Positions 6,235 through 13,444 of a stretch of 15,321 nucleotides of DNA are shown piece after piece. The notes beneath the pieces are model-generated. The model searched no databases. It saw only the letters and a program-made list of their open reading frames with translations, and had not been told where the DNA came from. A program made the position numbers and the translations under genes. How positions within the stretch are numbered: position 1 is the first letter of the stretch; every line of letters begins with the position of its first letter. The DNA comes from Pedosphaera sp. (GTDB lineage Bacteria > Verrucomicrobiota > Verrucomicrobiia > Limisphaerales > SXTU01): assembly GCA_009695395.1 (NCBI GenBank), contig SIBB01000034.1, forward strand, positions 1 through 15,321, written 5' to 3'.

Positions 6235-8277
6235 ATGCTAGTCACCGACACCGCTCCTCCCGCCGCCCTGCCCACCGGACTCCGCCTGTGGCTGCGCCAG
6301 GGTGAAAATCTCCTGCTCTGTTCCATCCTCGTCGCGCTGATGGTGCTGCCGCTGCTCGAGGCGTTCCTCCGCAAGGCGTTTGCCTCGGGCATCCCCGGTG
6401 CGACGACTTTGGTCCAGCACTGCACGCTGCTCATTGGAATGCTCGGCGGCGCACTCGCGGCCCGCGACAGCCGGCTGCTTGCCATGTCCGCGCTGCCGAC
6501 GATTCTGCCGCCCAAGTGGAAGGTCTTCGCCGCGCTCTTCAGCGGCACGGCGGCCACGACCATCACGCTCTTCCTCACCGTCGCGGGCATCGAGTTCGTG
6601 AAGACGGAGCGAGCGAGCGGTAACTTCCTCGTGGGCACGATGCCCATCTGGTGGGTGCAAACCGTCACGCCCATCGGCTTCGCGCTCGTGACGTGGCGGT
6701 TGCTGTGGAACGCTTCGCCGAAGTGGTGGGGCCGCGCCGTGGTCTTTGTTGCGAGCGGTGTGTTGGTCTGGTTTATCAGGGATTGTGGAACCGAAAATGG
6801 CGAACTGACTAGGGCAATGGCATTTGATGGGACCGCGTTGCTTCTGCCAATTCTGACAGTGGCGCTACTTCGTGTTGAGCCAACAGATTCTGGCGCTCGC
6901 CTAAGAATTCTATGGGGAAGTCTCGGGCTTACTTTGCTGCTGGTGGCGCTTGGGTCGCATTTGCCAACCGAGCCTACCAAGCTCGTCTGGCCCGCGATTG
7001 CCGCGCTGCTCGTCGCGACCGTGCTGGGCGCGCCCATTTTCGTCACCCTCGGCGGCGCGGCGATGATTCTCTTCTGGGGCGAGGACTTGCCCATCGCCTC
7101 CATCCCTCTCGACCACTACCGGCTCGTCACCAACGCCACACTGCCGACGATTCCGCTCTTCACGCTCGCCGGTTATCTGCTCGCGGAAGGCGGCGCATCG
7201 AAGCGGCTCGTTGGCGTGTTCCAAGCTTTGTTCGGCTCGTTCCGGGGCGGCCCGGCCATCGTCACCGCGCTGGTCTGCACGTTCTTCACCTCGTTCACCG
7301 GCGCGAGCGGCGTGACCATCCTCGCGATGGGCGGCCTGCTCATGCCGGTGATGCTCGCGGCGCGCTACTCGGAGCGCAACGCCCTCGGCCTGCTCACCGG
7401 CTCGGGCGCGCTGGGCCTACTGTTCCCGCCGTCGCTGCCTCTCATTCTCTACGCCATCATCGCCGGCTCGAAGGTGCAGGCGGCGGGCGTGACCATCGAG
7501 AAGATGTTCCTCGCCGGCCTCCTGCCCGGCTTGCTGCTCGTGGCGTTGACCGCGTGGTGGGGCGTGAGCCGAGGTCCGAAGGACGCCGGCGACCGGCCCA
7601 AGTTCTCCGGCGCGACCGCGCGTGCGACCATGTGGGAAGCGAAGTGGGAACTCGCCGTGCCGTTCGTCGCGCTGGGCGCGCTGTTCGGCGGCATTGCCAC
7701 GCCCGTGGAAGCGGCGGCGGTCACGGCGCTCTACGTCTTCATTACCACCGTCTTCATCCACCGCGACCTGAAGCTCACCACCGACATCCCGCGCGTGCTG
7801 ACCGAGTGTGGCCTGCTCGTCGGCGGCGTGCTGATGATTCTCGGCGTCGCGCTGGGGCTGACAAACTACCTCGTGGACGCGCAAATCCCCGACAAGGCCG
7901 TCACCTGGGTCACGGGCACGATTCACTCGAAGTGGGTTTTCCTCCTCGTGCTGAACGTGCTGCTCCTGCTCGTGGGCTGCTTCATGGACACCTTCTCCGC
8001 CATCGTGGTCGTCGTGCCGCTGCTCGTGCCGCTCGGCTCCGCGTATGGGATAGACCCGCTGCACCTCGGTATCATCTTCCTCGCGAACATGGAGCTGGGC
8101 CTGCTCGCGCCGACGGTGGGTATCAACATCTTCCTGGCCTCCTACCGCTTCAAAAAGCCGGTGATGGAAGTCTCGCGCGCCGTGCTGCCGATGCAGGGCG
8201 TGCTCATCATCGGCGTGCTGCTCATCACCTACTTCCCGCCGCTGACGACCTGGCTGCCGGGTTGGTTGGGGAGGTAG
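6235..8277 (+). CDS. TRAP transporter fused DctQ-DctM permease
   Basis: This 680-residue inner-membrane protein joins the small (DctQ) and large (DctM) TRAP permease subunits. Residues 20-160 hold the DctQ part with about four membrane segments. Residues 165-245 form a hydrophobic linker with further membrane segments. Residues 250-680 are the DctM part, with family-like stretches SFTGASGVTILAMGGLLMPV (353-372), GSGALGLLFPPSLPLILYAI (389-408) and a late MDTFSAIVVVVPLL (584-597). It should carry the substrate delivered by the binding protein, driven by an ion gradient. The ATG at 6235 was chosen because it gives a normal DctQ N-terminus; the frame stays open upstream to 6013, but that part is translated repeat sequence. 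Codon use changes sharply in the linker (about 6760-6960). Confidence 0.93.
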   Translation: MLVTDTAPPAALPTGLRLWLRQGENLLLCSILVALMVLPLLEAFLRKAFASGIPGATTLVQHCTLLIGMLGGALAARDSRLLAMSALPTILPPKWKVFAALFSGTAATTITLFLTVAGIEFVKTERASGNFLVGTMPIWWVQTVTPIGFALVTWRLLWNASPKWWGRAVVFVASGVLVWFIRDCGTENGELTRAMAFDGTALLLPILTVALLRVEPTDSGARLRILWGSLGLTLLLVALGSHLPTEPTKLVWPAIAALLVATVLGAPIFVTLGGAAMILFWGEDLPIASIPLDHYRLVTNATLPTIPLFTLAGYLLAEGGASKRLVGVFQALFGSFRGGPAIVTALVCTFFTSFTGASGVTILAMGGLLMPVMLAARYSERNALGLLTGSGALGLLFPPSLPLILYAIIAGSKVQAAGVTIEKMFLAGLLPGLLLVALTAWWGVSRGPKDAGDRPKFSGATARATMWEAKWELAVPFVALGALFGGIATPVEAAAVTALYVFITTVFIHRDLKLTTDIPRVLTECGLLVGGVLMILGVALGLTNYLVDAQIPDKAVTWVTGTIHSKWVFLLVLNVLLLLVGCFMDTFSAIVVVVPLLVPLGSAYGIDPLHLGIIFLANMELGLLAPTVGINIFLASYRFKKPVMEVSRAVLPMQGVLIIGVLLITYFPPLTTWLPGWLGR

Positions 8278-8279
8278 CT

Positions 8280-8333
8280 CGGGCCATCCCTGCGGAGCCG
8301 CAGCGCGTTGCCGATGACCCGCACGTCGGACAA
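8280..8333 (-). pseudogene. Possible remnant of a metal P-type ATPase C-terminus
   Basis: Read on the minus strand, 8333 down to 8280 encodes LSDVRVIGNALRLRRDGP. This closely resembles the C-terminal end of copper-type P1B ATPases (pattern LSxVxVxxNALRLR). The preceding codons do not continue the ATPase and no start is present, so only a scrap remains, sitting directly at the end of the permease gene. Eighteen residues is little evidence and chance likeness is possible. The rest of the gap (8334-8439) holds a short open stretch on the minus strand that I do not recognise. Confidence 0.35.
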
Positions 8334-8439
8334 GTCACGGGACTGAGCAAACCGAACGCGGCGAGTTGCACGGTGGCTTTGCGCACCCAGCTCTGGCCGC
8401 GGACAGTGAACTCCGGGGTGCTGGGTTCAGTCGCTACAC

Positions 8440-9552
8440 CTACTTCTTCTTCAACAGTGCGAGGTATTCCAAAAGGTCGGCAATTTCCTGGACGGTCATG
8501 GCCTGCTGAAGTCCGGCGGGCATGGAGGAGAGTTTGCTAGGATGGCGCTTCGCCACGTCGGACTTCTTCAGCTTCGTCACCGCGCCGCCGACCGTCTTCA
8601 CAGAGACTTCCTCGCCCGTCTCGCTCACGAGCAGGCCAAAGATTTCCTCGCCGGACTTGGTCTCGATGGTCCACGCCTCGAAGCCGAAGGAGATGCCCGC
8701 GCTGGGGTCGAGGATGGATTCGAGCAGCGCGTCCTTGCCGAGCTTGCTGCCGATCTCCGAGAGCGCGGGGCCGAAATCCACGCCCTGCCCGTTCACGACA
8801 TGGCACTTCGCGCAGCCGACCGTCTCGCGGGAGAAAACTTCGGCACCGCGCTTCGCGTCGCCTTTCATCGCGAGCAGTTCGGCGACGGGTGGCAAGGCTT
8901 TGTCGCCCTGGCCGGGCGGCAGCGGCAGCAGCTTCGCGGCTTCCGCTTTCAGTTCCGGCCAGCGGACGGCGTTCAACTCGGCGGAGGCGGTGAACTTCAG
9001 GTCGGCTGGGAGCTTGTCGGCGCTCGCGAGTTTCAGGAGGCCGCCCGCGCCGTCCTGCGTGCGGGCCAGCGCGCGGACGGCCTGCTTGCGCAGGGGCACG
9101 TCGCGCTGCGTGTCGGTGACGAGTGGGAGCAGGAGCGCCGGGAGCTGCTTCGCGCCGGTGTTGCCGAGCGCCTCGACGAGCTTCGTGGCAGCGGCAACGT
9201 TCGTTCCTTTGAGCGCGGCGGCGAGCGCGGCGGTATCACCGCTGGCGAGGACGAGCCGGAGTGCGGTGACCCCGGCTTCGTCGGTGGGATGCTTGGCGGC
9301 GACTTCGATCAGGCTGGCATTTTGATCAGCGACCTTGAACTGCTGCACAAGCTGGACGAACTGCGGCGTGCCGCGCGTAGCGACGAGGACTTTGACGAGG
9401 GCATCTTTCAGGCGCGGGTTGGCGTTCACCGCGTCGGGCCCGAGGCGGGTGAGCGCCTCGATCAGGGTGTTGAGTTTTTCCGGCTCGATCGGCTGCGCGA
9501 CCGCAGCAAGGGCCAGCGCTAGCAGGCAAAACGTGGTGCGAAGTGTCAGCAT
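8440..9552 (-). CDS. Secreted c-type cytochrome-like protein with HEAT-like N-terminus (CxxCH, TIGR02603-type)
   Basis: The protein has 370 residues from the ATG at 9552. Residues 1-19 are a signal peptide ending AVAQ. Residues 25-205 are helical and Ala/Leu-rich, like HEAT repeats. Residues 230-370 match the haem-binding domain first named from Pirellula and Verrucomicrobium: GDAKRGAEVF, then the haem motif CAKCH at 247-251, GPALSEIG, LLESILDPSAGISFGFEAW, and SSMPAGL with Met344 as the probable distal ligand. One covalent haem is expected in the periplasm. In PVC bacteria this domain usually ends large membrane-bound dehydrogenases; here it stands in a short protein without a dehydrogenase part, so its redox partner is unknown. 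The frame is open upstream to 9651, but that part has no signal-peptide character. The protein ends in KKK. Confidence 0.88.
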   Translation of the reverse strand: MLTLRTTFCLLALALAAVAQPIEPEKLNTLIEALTRLGPDAVNANPRLKDALVKVLVATRGTPQFVQLVQQFKVADQNASLIEVAAKHPTDEAGVTALRLVLASGDTAALAAALKGTNVAAATKLVEALGNTGAKQLPALLLPLVTDTQRDVPLRKQAVRALARTQDGAGGLLKLASADKLPADLKFTASAELNAVRWPELKAEAAKLLPLPPGQGDKALPPVAELLAMKGDAKRGAEVFSRETVGCAKCHVVNGQGVDFGPALSEIGSKLGKDALLESILDPSAGISFGFEAWTIETKSGEEIFGLLVSETGEEVSVKTVGGAVTKLKKSDVAKRHPSKLSSMPAGLQQAMTVQEIADLLEYLALLKKK

Positions 9553-9628
9553 CGTCAGGCGGACGATGCGATGAACGCGGCGGGCTGGCGAGGGGGGAAT
9601 GAAACCGGAGGCGACCTGAGCCGGAGTG

Positions 9629-9662
9629 CCCGCGGATAACGCGGAACACACGGATGGAAACA
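9629..9662 (+). repeat. Probable dispersed repeat fragment upstream of the cytochrome gene
   Basis: The 212-base gap between the cytochrome and LTxxQ genes contains CCGCGGATAACGCGG (9630-9644, 5-base inverted arms) running into GAACACACGGATGGAAAC. From memory, the reverse strand resembles a repeat common between genes in Verrucomicrobia and related genomes (ATCCGTGT...CCGCGTTATCCGCGG). No gene is visible in the gap. There is no second copy here, so the call depends on recall. Confidence 0.4.
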
Positions 9663-9764
9663 GGATCGCCTTTAATTCTGCGCGTTCCGGAGGCAGACAT
9701 CTATCAGTCCACGAGCGCGGTCAAACAATCTGCGACACGTTGCGGCCGGTGCTCCACCGCTGGG

Positions 9765-10415
9765 TCAAGGCTTCTTCACTTTTACCGAGTTCTTCGCGGC
9801 GGCTTCCTCGGCCTCGGCGGCCTTGGCTAGCGCGGCCCATTGCTCCTTGGAAAGCATTCCTTCGAGGCGGGCTTTGAAGTCTTTGTGGCTCTTCTCGCGG
9901 ACCTCCTGCCGCAACTCCTCCGCACGGGCCTTGTCAGTCTTGACCACCTGCTCGAGCTGCCCGCGATACGCTTCCTGGGCAGCGGTGAGCGACTCTTCGA
10001 AGACCGTGTTGAGGCGCTCGACCAGCTTGCGCTGCTCGGCGGTGAGGATGTTTTCCACCCGCGTCTTGAACTGGTCGCGCGCCTCCTCGTTGGCCTTGCG
10101 TGCAGCCTCGCGCTCGGCGTCGGAGGCGTTGGGGTTCAATTTCACACCAGCGCCGAGTTTCTGAAGCTTCGCATTGCTCAAGGTCTCTTCGCGCGCGGCG
10201 ATGAGCTTCTCCTTCTGCTCGTCGCTGAGAAGCAGGGCGGCGTTCAGGCCAGGAATGAACGGTCCGGTGAGCGGCGTCTTTTTCGCCGACCACAGCAACG
10301 GGAAACCCGAGAGATCGGTGGACTTTTGCTTCTGCGCCAGCGCGGGCAGCGCCAGCGCAGTGCAAAGGGCGAACAAGAACACAGTGGACCGAGCCGGGAG
10401 AACGCTGGTTTTCAT
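9765..10415 (-). CDS. Periplasmic LTxxQ-motif protein, Spy/CpxP-like
   Basis: The protein has 216 residues from the ATG at 10415. Residues 1-27 are a signal peptide ending LPALAQ. The rest is strongly charged and helical, probably coiled coil over about 60-205, and carries LTxxQ-type motifs LSDEQ (63-67), LTAEQ (124-128), LTAAQ (143-147) and LSKEQ (188-192). Such motifs mark Spy/CpxP-type periplasmic proteins, which act as chaperones or stress sensors in enterobacteria. In this lineage the function is not established. The start lies 49 bases after the lpxA stop on the same strand, so the two may share a transcript. An upstream extension in frame to 10487 would run into lpxA and has no signal-peptide character. 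The protein ends in a basic tail (VKVKKP). Confidence 0.72.
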   Translation of the reverse strand: MKTSVLPARSTVFLFALCTALALPALAQKQKSTDLSGFPLLWSAKKTPLTGPFIPGLNAALLLSDEQKEKLIAAREETLSNAKLQKLGAGVKLNPNASDAEREAARKANEEARDQFKTRVENILTAEQRKLVERLNTVFEESLTAAQEAYRGQLEQVVKTDKARAEELRQEVREKSHKDFKARLEGMLSKEQWAALAKAAEAEEAAAKNSVKVKKP

Positions 10416-10464
10416 GGTGCTGCGACTACGCTCAAGACGGTCGGATTCAACCGAAAAACCGGTC

Positions 10465-11253
10465 CTATTCCTCCTGCTGCCGGTCACTTAAATGACCGCA
10501 GACGCCCCGTGTGCTGGCGGCGACGAATTCGCAAAACAGCTTTGCGGCGGGGCCGGTGGCGATGCCTTCCGCCTCGGCGAGCGCGTCCGCTCTTAGTTTT
10601 CCGCTGAGGAAGAGCAGGTGGTAGAGGCGCTTGAGTTCCGTGCGTTGCTCCGCAGTGAAGCCGCCTCGCCGCAGGCCAATGGTGTTCAGCCCGCAGATCG
10701 AGTTGATGCCCGTCGCGATGGAGAACGGCGGCACATCCTTGCTCACCGCCGCACCGCCTTGCAGCAGCGCGAGCTTCCCGACGCGGCAGAACTGGTGCAC
10801 GAGCGAGTTCGCCGAGAGGAAGGCGCGCTCGCCGATCACCGCATAGCCGGCAATGGCGACGCCGTTGCAGATGATGGCGTGGTCGCGCACCTGCACGTCG
10901 TGCCCGATGTGCGCATTGCCCATGATGAAGCAATGCGAGCCGATGGTCGTGGCAGCGTCCGCCTTGGTGGAGCAGTGGATGGTGGCGTGCTCGCGGATGA
11001 TGTTGTCGTCGCCGATGACGAGGCGCGTCGGCTCGCCCTTGTATTTCAAGTCCTGCGGCGTGTCGCCGATGACCGCGCCGGCGTGGATTCGGTTCCGCGC
11101 GCCGAGCGTCGTGTGCCCGGTGAGATGCACGAATGGCCCAACCACACAGCCGGGGCCAAGCGTGACGTTGGCCTCGATGACAGCGTAAGGGCCGACCTGC
11201 ACGTCGGACGCGAGTTGGGCGGTCGGGGAGATGAGGGCGGTGGGGTGGAGCAT
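10465..11253 (-). CDS. lpxA: Acyl-ACP--UDP-N-acetylglucosamine O-acyltransferase (LpxA)
   Basis: The 262-residue protein is the usual length for LpxA, which adds the first 3-hydroxyacyl chain to UDP-GlcNAc in lipid A synthesis. Residues 1-190 show the hexapeptide pattern of a left-handed beta helix (repeats such as VTLGPG, TTLGAR, AVIGER). Segments typical of LpxA are AVIGDTPQDLKYKGE (60-74), INR-like IIREHATIH (85-93), and NAHIGHD (113-119), in which His118 corresponds to the catalytic His125 of E. coli. SLVHQFCRVG (150-159) and GLRRGGF (193-199) lead into a helical C-terminus. The enzyme is cytosolic. The gene stands apart from lpxD, fabZ and lpxB, with which it is often grouped. A palindrome fills the gap between its start and the radC stop. 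Confidence 0.96.
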   Translation of the reverse strand: MLHPTALISPTAQLASDVQVGPYAVIEANVTLGPGCVVGPFVHLTGHTTLGARNRIHAGAVIGDTPQDLKYKGEPTRLVIGDDNIIREHATIHCSTKADAATTIGSHCFIMGNAHIGHDVQVRDHAIICNGVAIAGYAVIGERAFLSANSLVHQFCRVGKLALLQGGAAVSKDVPPFSIATGINSICGLNTIGLRRGGFTAEQRTELKRLYHLLFLSGKLRADALAEAEGIATGPAAKLFCEFVAASTRGVCGHLSDRQQEE

Positions 11254-11258
11254 GGAAA

Positions 11259-11316
11259 GTGTTCAGTAGTCAGTGACGGACGAAGTGCCCAGCGCCTCAA
11301 TCTGAAGACTGAATAC
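11259..11316 (-). repeat. Imperfect palindrome between radC and lpxA
   Basis: Arms 11259-11273 (GTGTTCAGTAGTCAG) and 11302-11316 (CTGAAGACTGAATAC) are inverted copies with 12 of 15 matches and a 28-base spacer. The element takes up most of the 74-base gap and ends 5 bases before the lpxA start, so in the mRNA it could form a hairpin over the lpxA leader. Confidence 0.5.
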
Positions 11317-11327
11317 TTGCTTCGCCT

Positions 11328-12035
11328 TCATGAGTAGAAAAAACCCAGCTCCCGCAGCGACGCAAAATCCCGCGCCCGCTCCGTCGTGCGGTGGCCGAGG
11401 ATAACGTGGTCCAGCACTTCAATCTTGAGCAACTGCCCCGCGCGGATGAGGTCACGCGTCACCTTGATGTCGGCCTCGCTCGGGGTCGGGTCGCCGCTGG
11501 GGTGGTTGTGAACGAGCACGATGGCGGCAGCGTTCGCGACGATGGCGTGCTTGAAGACCTCGCGGGCGTGGACGTGGATGGAGTCCAGCGTGCCCTGCGA
11601 GATGCGTTCCACACGGATGAGCCGGCGGCGGGTGTTGAGCAGCAGCACGAGAAAATGCTCCACCTCGTAGCCGCGCGCGTCCTCGCGCAGCAAGTCGGCA
11701 ATGCGCTCGGGCGTGTCGAGCAGCGGCGACTCGGTGCGAATCTCCGCCGCCATGCGGCGCGCGAGGGTGAACGCGGCTTGGAGCGTCACCGCCTTGTCGC
11801 GTCCGATGCCTTTCACTTCGCAAAGTTCCTTCACCGACGCCTGCGAGAGGCGGTCGAGCGTCTGGAACTTCGCGAGCAGCTCCGAGCCGATGACCAGTGC
11901 GGATTTTCCCTGCAAGCCAGTGCGCAGCAGAATGGCGATGAGGTCGGAGTTCGCCAGCGTGTCCGCGCCGTTGGCCGCGAGCCGCTCGCGCGGGCGCTCG
12001 CTGGCGGGGATGTCCTTGATGCGGGGGCCGCTCAT
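11328..12035 (-). CDS. radC: RadC family JAB/MPN domain protein
   Basis: The 235-residue protein is a complete RadC. An N-terminal helical region with RPRERL (14-19) and a helix-hairpin-helix-like VKGIG (74-78) leads into a JAB1/MPN domain (about 105-233). The metal-site motif HNHPSGDPTPSEAD has His176, His178 and Asp189, as in JAMM metalloproteases. DSIHVHAREVFKHAI (151-165) is also typical. The original idea that RadC works in DNA repair has not held up well, and its true role is unsettled. The ATG at 12035 overlaps the hflX stop by four bases (12032-12035), indicating co-translation; AAGGAG lies only two bases before the start, too close for a good ribosome binding site. The frame is open further upstream but would run inside hflX. 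Confidence 0.95.
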   Translation of the reverse strand: MSGPRIKDIPASERPRERLAANGADTLANSDLIAILLRTGLQGKSALVIGSELLAKFQTLDRLSQASVKELCEVKGIGRDKAVTLQAAFTLARRMAAEIRTESPLLDTPERIADLLREDARGYEVEHFLVLLLNTRRRLIRVERISQGTLDSIHVHAREVFKHAIVANAAAIVLVHNHPSGDPTPSEADIKVTRDLIRAGQLLKIEVLDHVILGHRTTERARDFASLRELGFFYS

Positions 12036-13330
12036 AGCTCCTTCACCACAAACTCCGCGAACTCCGCGTGCAGGTGCGGCGGGATGCGGGCCTTGAAGCG
12101 CGCGGCCTTTCCGCGGTAGTTGCGCTCCACGATCTGCGCGACCTCGTGGAGCTTGGCGATGACGGCGGACTGCTCGTGCGGGATGGCGAGCTGAACGTAG
12201 TTGCGGACCGGCCGCAGCGCGGTGCCAAGCTCCGCCATCAACGCCTTGAAACCTTCGCCAGTGCGCGCGGAGACGGCCACGGCACGCGGGTGCTGCATCA
12301 GCCAACGGGCGACGAGGTCAGGCTCGGCACGGTCAATTTTGTTGAGAACGAGCAAAATGGGTTTGTCCCCGGCGTGGATTTCTTCCAGCACCGCGTTCAC
12401 GGCGCGAATCTGGTCCTCTGCCTGCGGGTGCGAGCAGTCCACGACGTGCAGCAGCAGATCCGCCTCTACGACTTCCTCGAGCGTGGCCTTAAACGCCTCG
12501 ACGAGGCGCGTGGGCAGCTTGCGGATGAAGCCGACGGTGTCGGAGAGCAGGACGTTCTGATTCGTCGGCAGGCGGAGGCGGCGCGTGGTCGGGTCGAGCG
12601 TGGCGAAGAGCTTGTCCTCCGCGAGCACGGTCGCGCCCGTGAGCTGGTTGAAGAGCGTGGACTTGCCAGCGTTCGTGTAGCCGACAATCGAAGCGAGCGG
12701 CCACTGGTTGCGCTGGCGACCCTCGCGTTGCGTGGCGCGCTGGCGGCGGACGAGGACGAGTTCCTCGTCGAGCTTCAAGATGCGCTCGGAGATTTTGCGC
12801 CGGTCCACCTCGAGCTGGGATTCGCCCTCGCCGCCCATCGCACCCACACCGCCGCGCTGACGCGAAAGGTGCGTCCAGTAGCGCGTGAGGCGCGGGAGGA
12901 GATATTGGAGCTGCGCCAGCTCGACCTGGAGCTTGCCCTCACGCGTGCGTGCGCGCTGGGCGAAGATGTCCAGGATGAGCGCGGTGCGGTCGAGCACGGT
13001 GCAGTCAAAGACCTTCTCCAAGTTGCGCGTCTGCGCGGGGGAAAGTTCGTCGTCGAAGATGACGGTGTCCACGTTCGACTCGCGGCAGGTGGCGGCGAAT
13101 TCCCCGGCTTTGCCGGTGCCGATAAAGGTCGCGGGGCTGATGGATTCGAGCTTCTGCCTGCCCTCGCCGACGATGGTGGAGCCGGCGGTGCGGGCGAGTT
13201 CGGCCAACTCCGCCATGGAGTCGGCGAGTTCCCACTGAGTGCCGGCTTTGAGTTCCACACCGACGAGGAAGACGCGCTGGGCCTTGTGCTTGGGGTTGGC
13301 GATGAGTGCTTTCAAATTAGGACGGAGCAC
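12032..13330 (-). CDS. hflX: Ribosome-associated GTPase HflX
   Basis: The protein has 432 residues from the proposed GTG at 13330. The N-terminal HflX domain contains IGTGKAGEF and FDDELSPAQTRNLE, then the highly conserved DRTALILDIFAQRARTREG stretch and a Gly-rich loop GGVGAMGGEGESQLEVDRR (160-178). The GTPase domain has Walker A GYTNAGKST (217-225), DTVGF (264-268) and NKID (330-333). A short C-terminal domain ends FAEFVVKEL. HflX binds the 50S subunit and splits stalled ribosomes in E. coli. The start is uncertain: an ATG at 13387 would add 19 residues of Pro-rich sequence unlike the family, and a TTG at 13315 is also possible. The gene is divergent from the ThuA-like gene. Confidence 0.93.
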   Translation of the reverse strand: MLRPNLKALIANPKHKAQRVFLVGVELKAGTQWELADSMAELAELARTAGSTIVGEGRQKLESISPATFIGTGKAGEFAATCRESNVDTVIFDDELSPAQTRNLEKVFDCTVLDRTALILDIFAQRARTREGKLQVELAQLQYLLPRLTRYWTHLSRQRGGVGAMGGEGESQLEVDRRKISERILKLDEELVLVRRQRATQREGRQRNQWPLASIVGYTNAGKSTLFNQLTGATVLAEDKLFATLDPTTRRLRLPTNQNVLLSDTVGFIRKLPTRLVEAFKATLEEVVEADLLLHVVDCSHPQAEDQIRAVNAVLEEIHAGDKPILLVLNKIDRAEPDLVARWLMQHPRAVAVSARTGEGFKALMAELGTALRPVRNYVQLAIPHEQSAVIAKLHEVAQIVERNYRGKAARFKARIPPHLHAEFAEFVVKEL

Positions 13331-13359
13331 AGTGTAGCAGGGAGCGGGGCGGGGCGGAA

Positions 13360-13427
13360 GGGCGGTGTGCCGCCCCGGTGCTGCCATCTGCGGACACTCT
13401 GCGCATGAATTATTCCGCAGTCGCAGC
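13360..13427 (+). repeat. Two inverted repeats between hflX and the ThuA-like gene
   Basis: A small hairpin GGGCGG-TGTG-CCGCCC (13360-13375) is followed by a longer interrupted palindrome: 13380-13394 carries GCTGC and CTGCGGA, mirrored by TCCGCAG and GCAGC in 13414-13427, with a 19-base spacer. They lie in the divergent gap, 18 bases before the ThuA-like start, so they may be an operator or a dispersed repeat. Confidence 0.4.
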
Positions 13428-13444
13428 ATCGGATACCAAGCGTT

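Noticed and set aside
8334..8430. Minus-strand open stretch in the gap after the permease gene (reads FTVRGQSWVRKATVQLAAFG)
   Set aside because: It looks protein-like but is short, has no start, and I could not tie it to a family.
6912..8540. Long plus-strand frame overlapping the permease in another frame
   Set aside because: It is Arg/His-rich shadow sequence of the DctM domain and runs on through the gap into the antisense of the cytochrome gene.
12068..13408. Long open frame on the plus strand opposite hflX
   Set aside because: The hflX frame has all GTPase motifs; the antisense product has no known domain and is typical of high-GC shadows.
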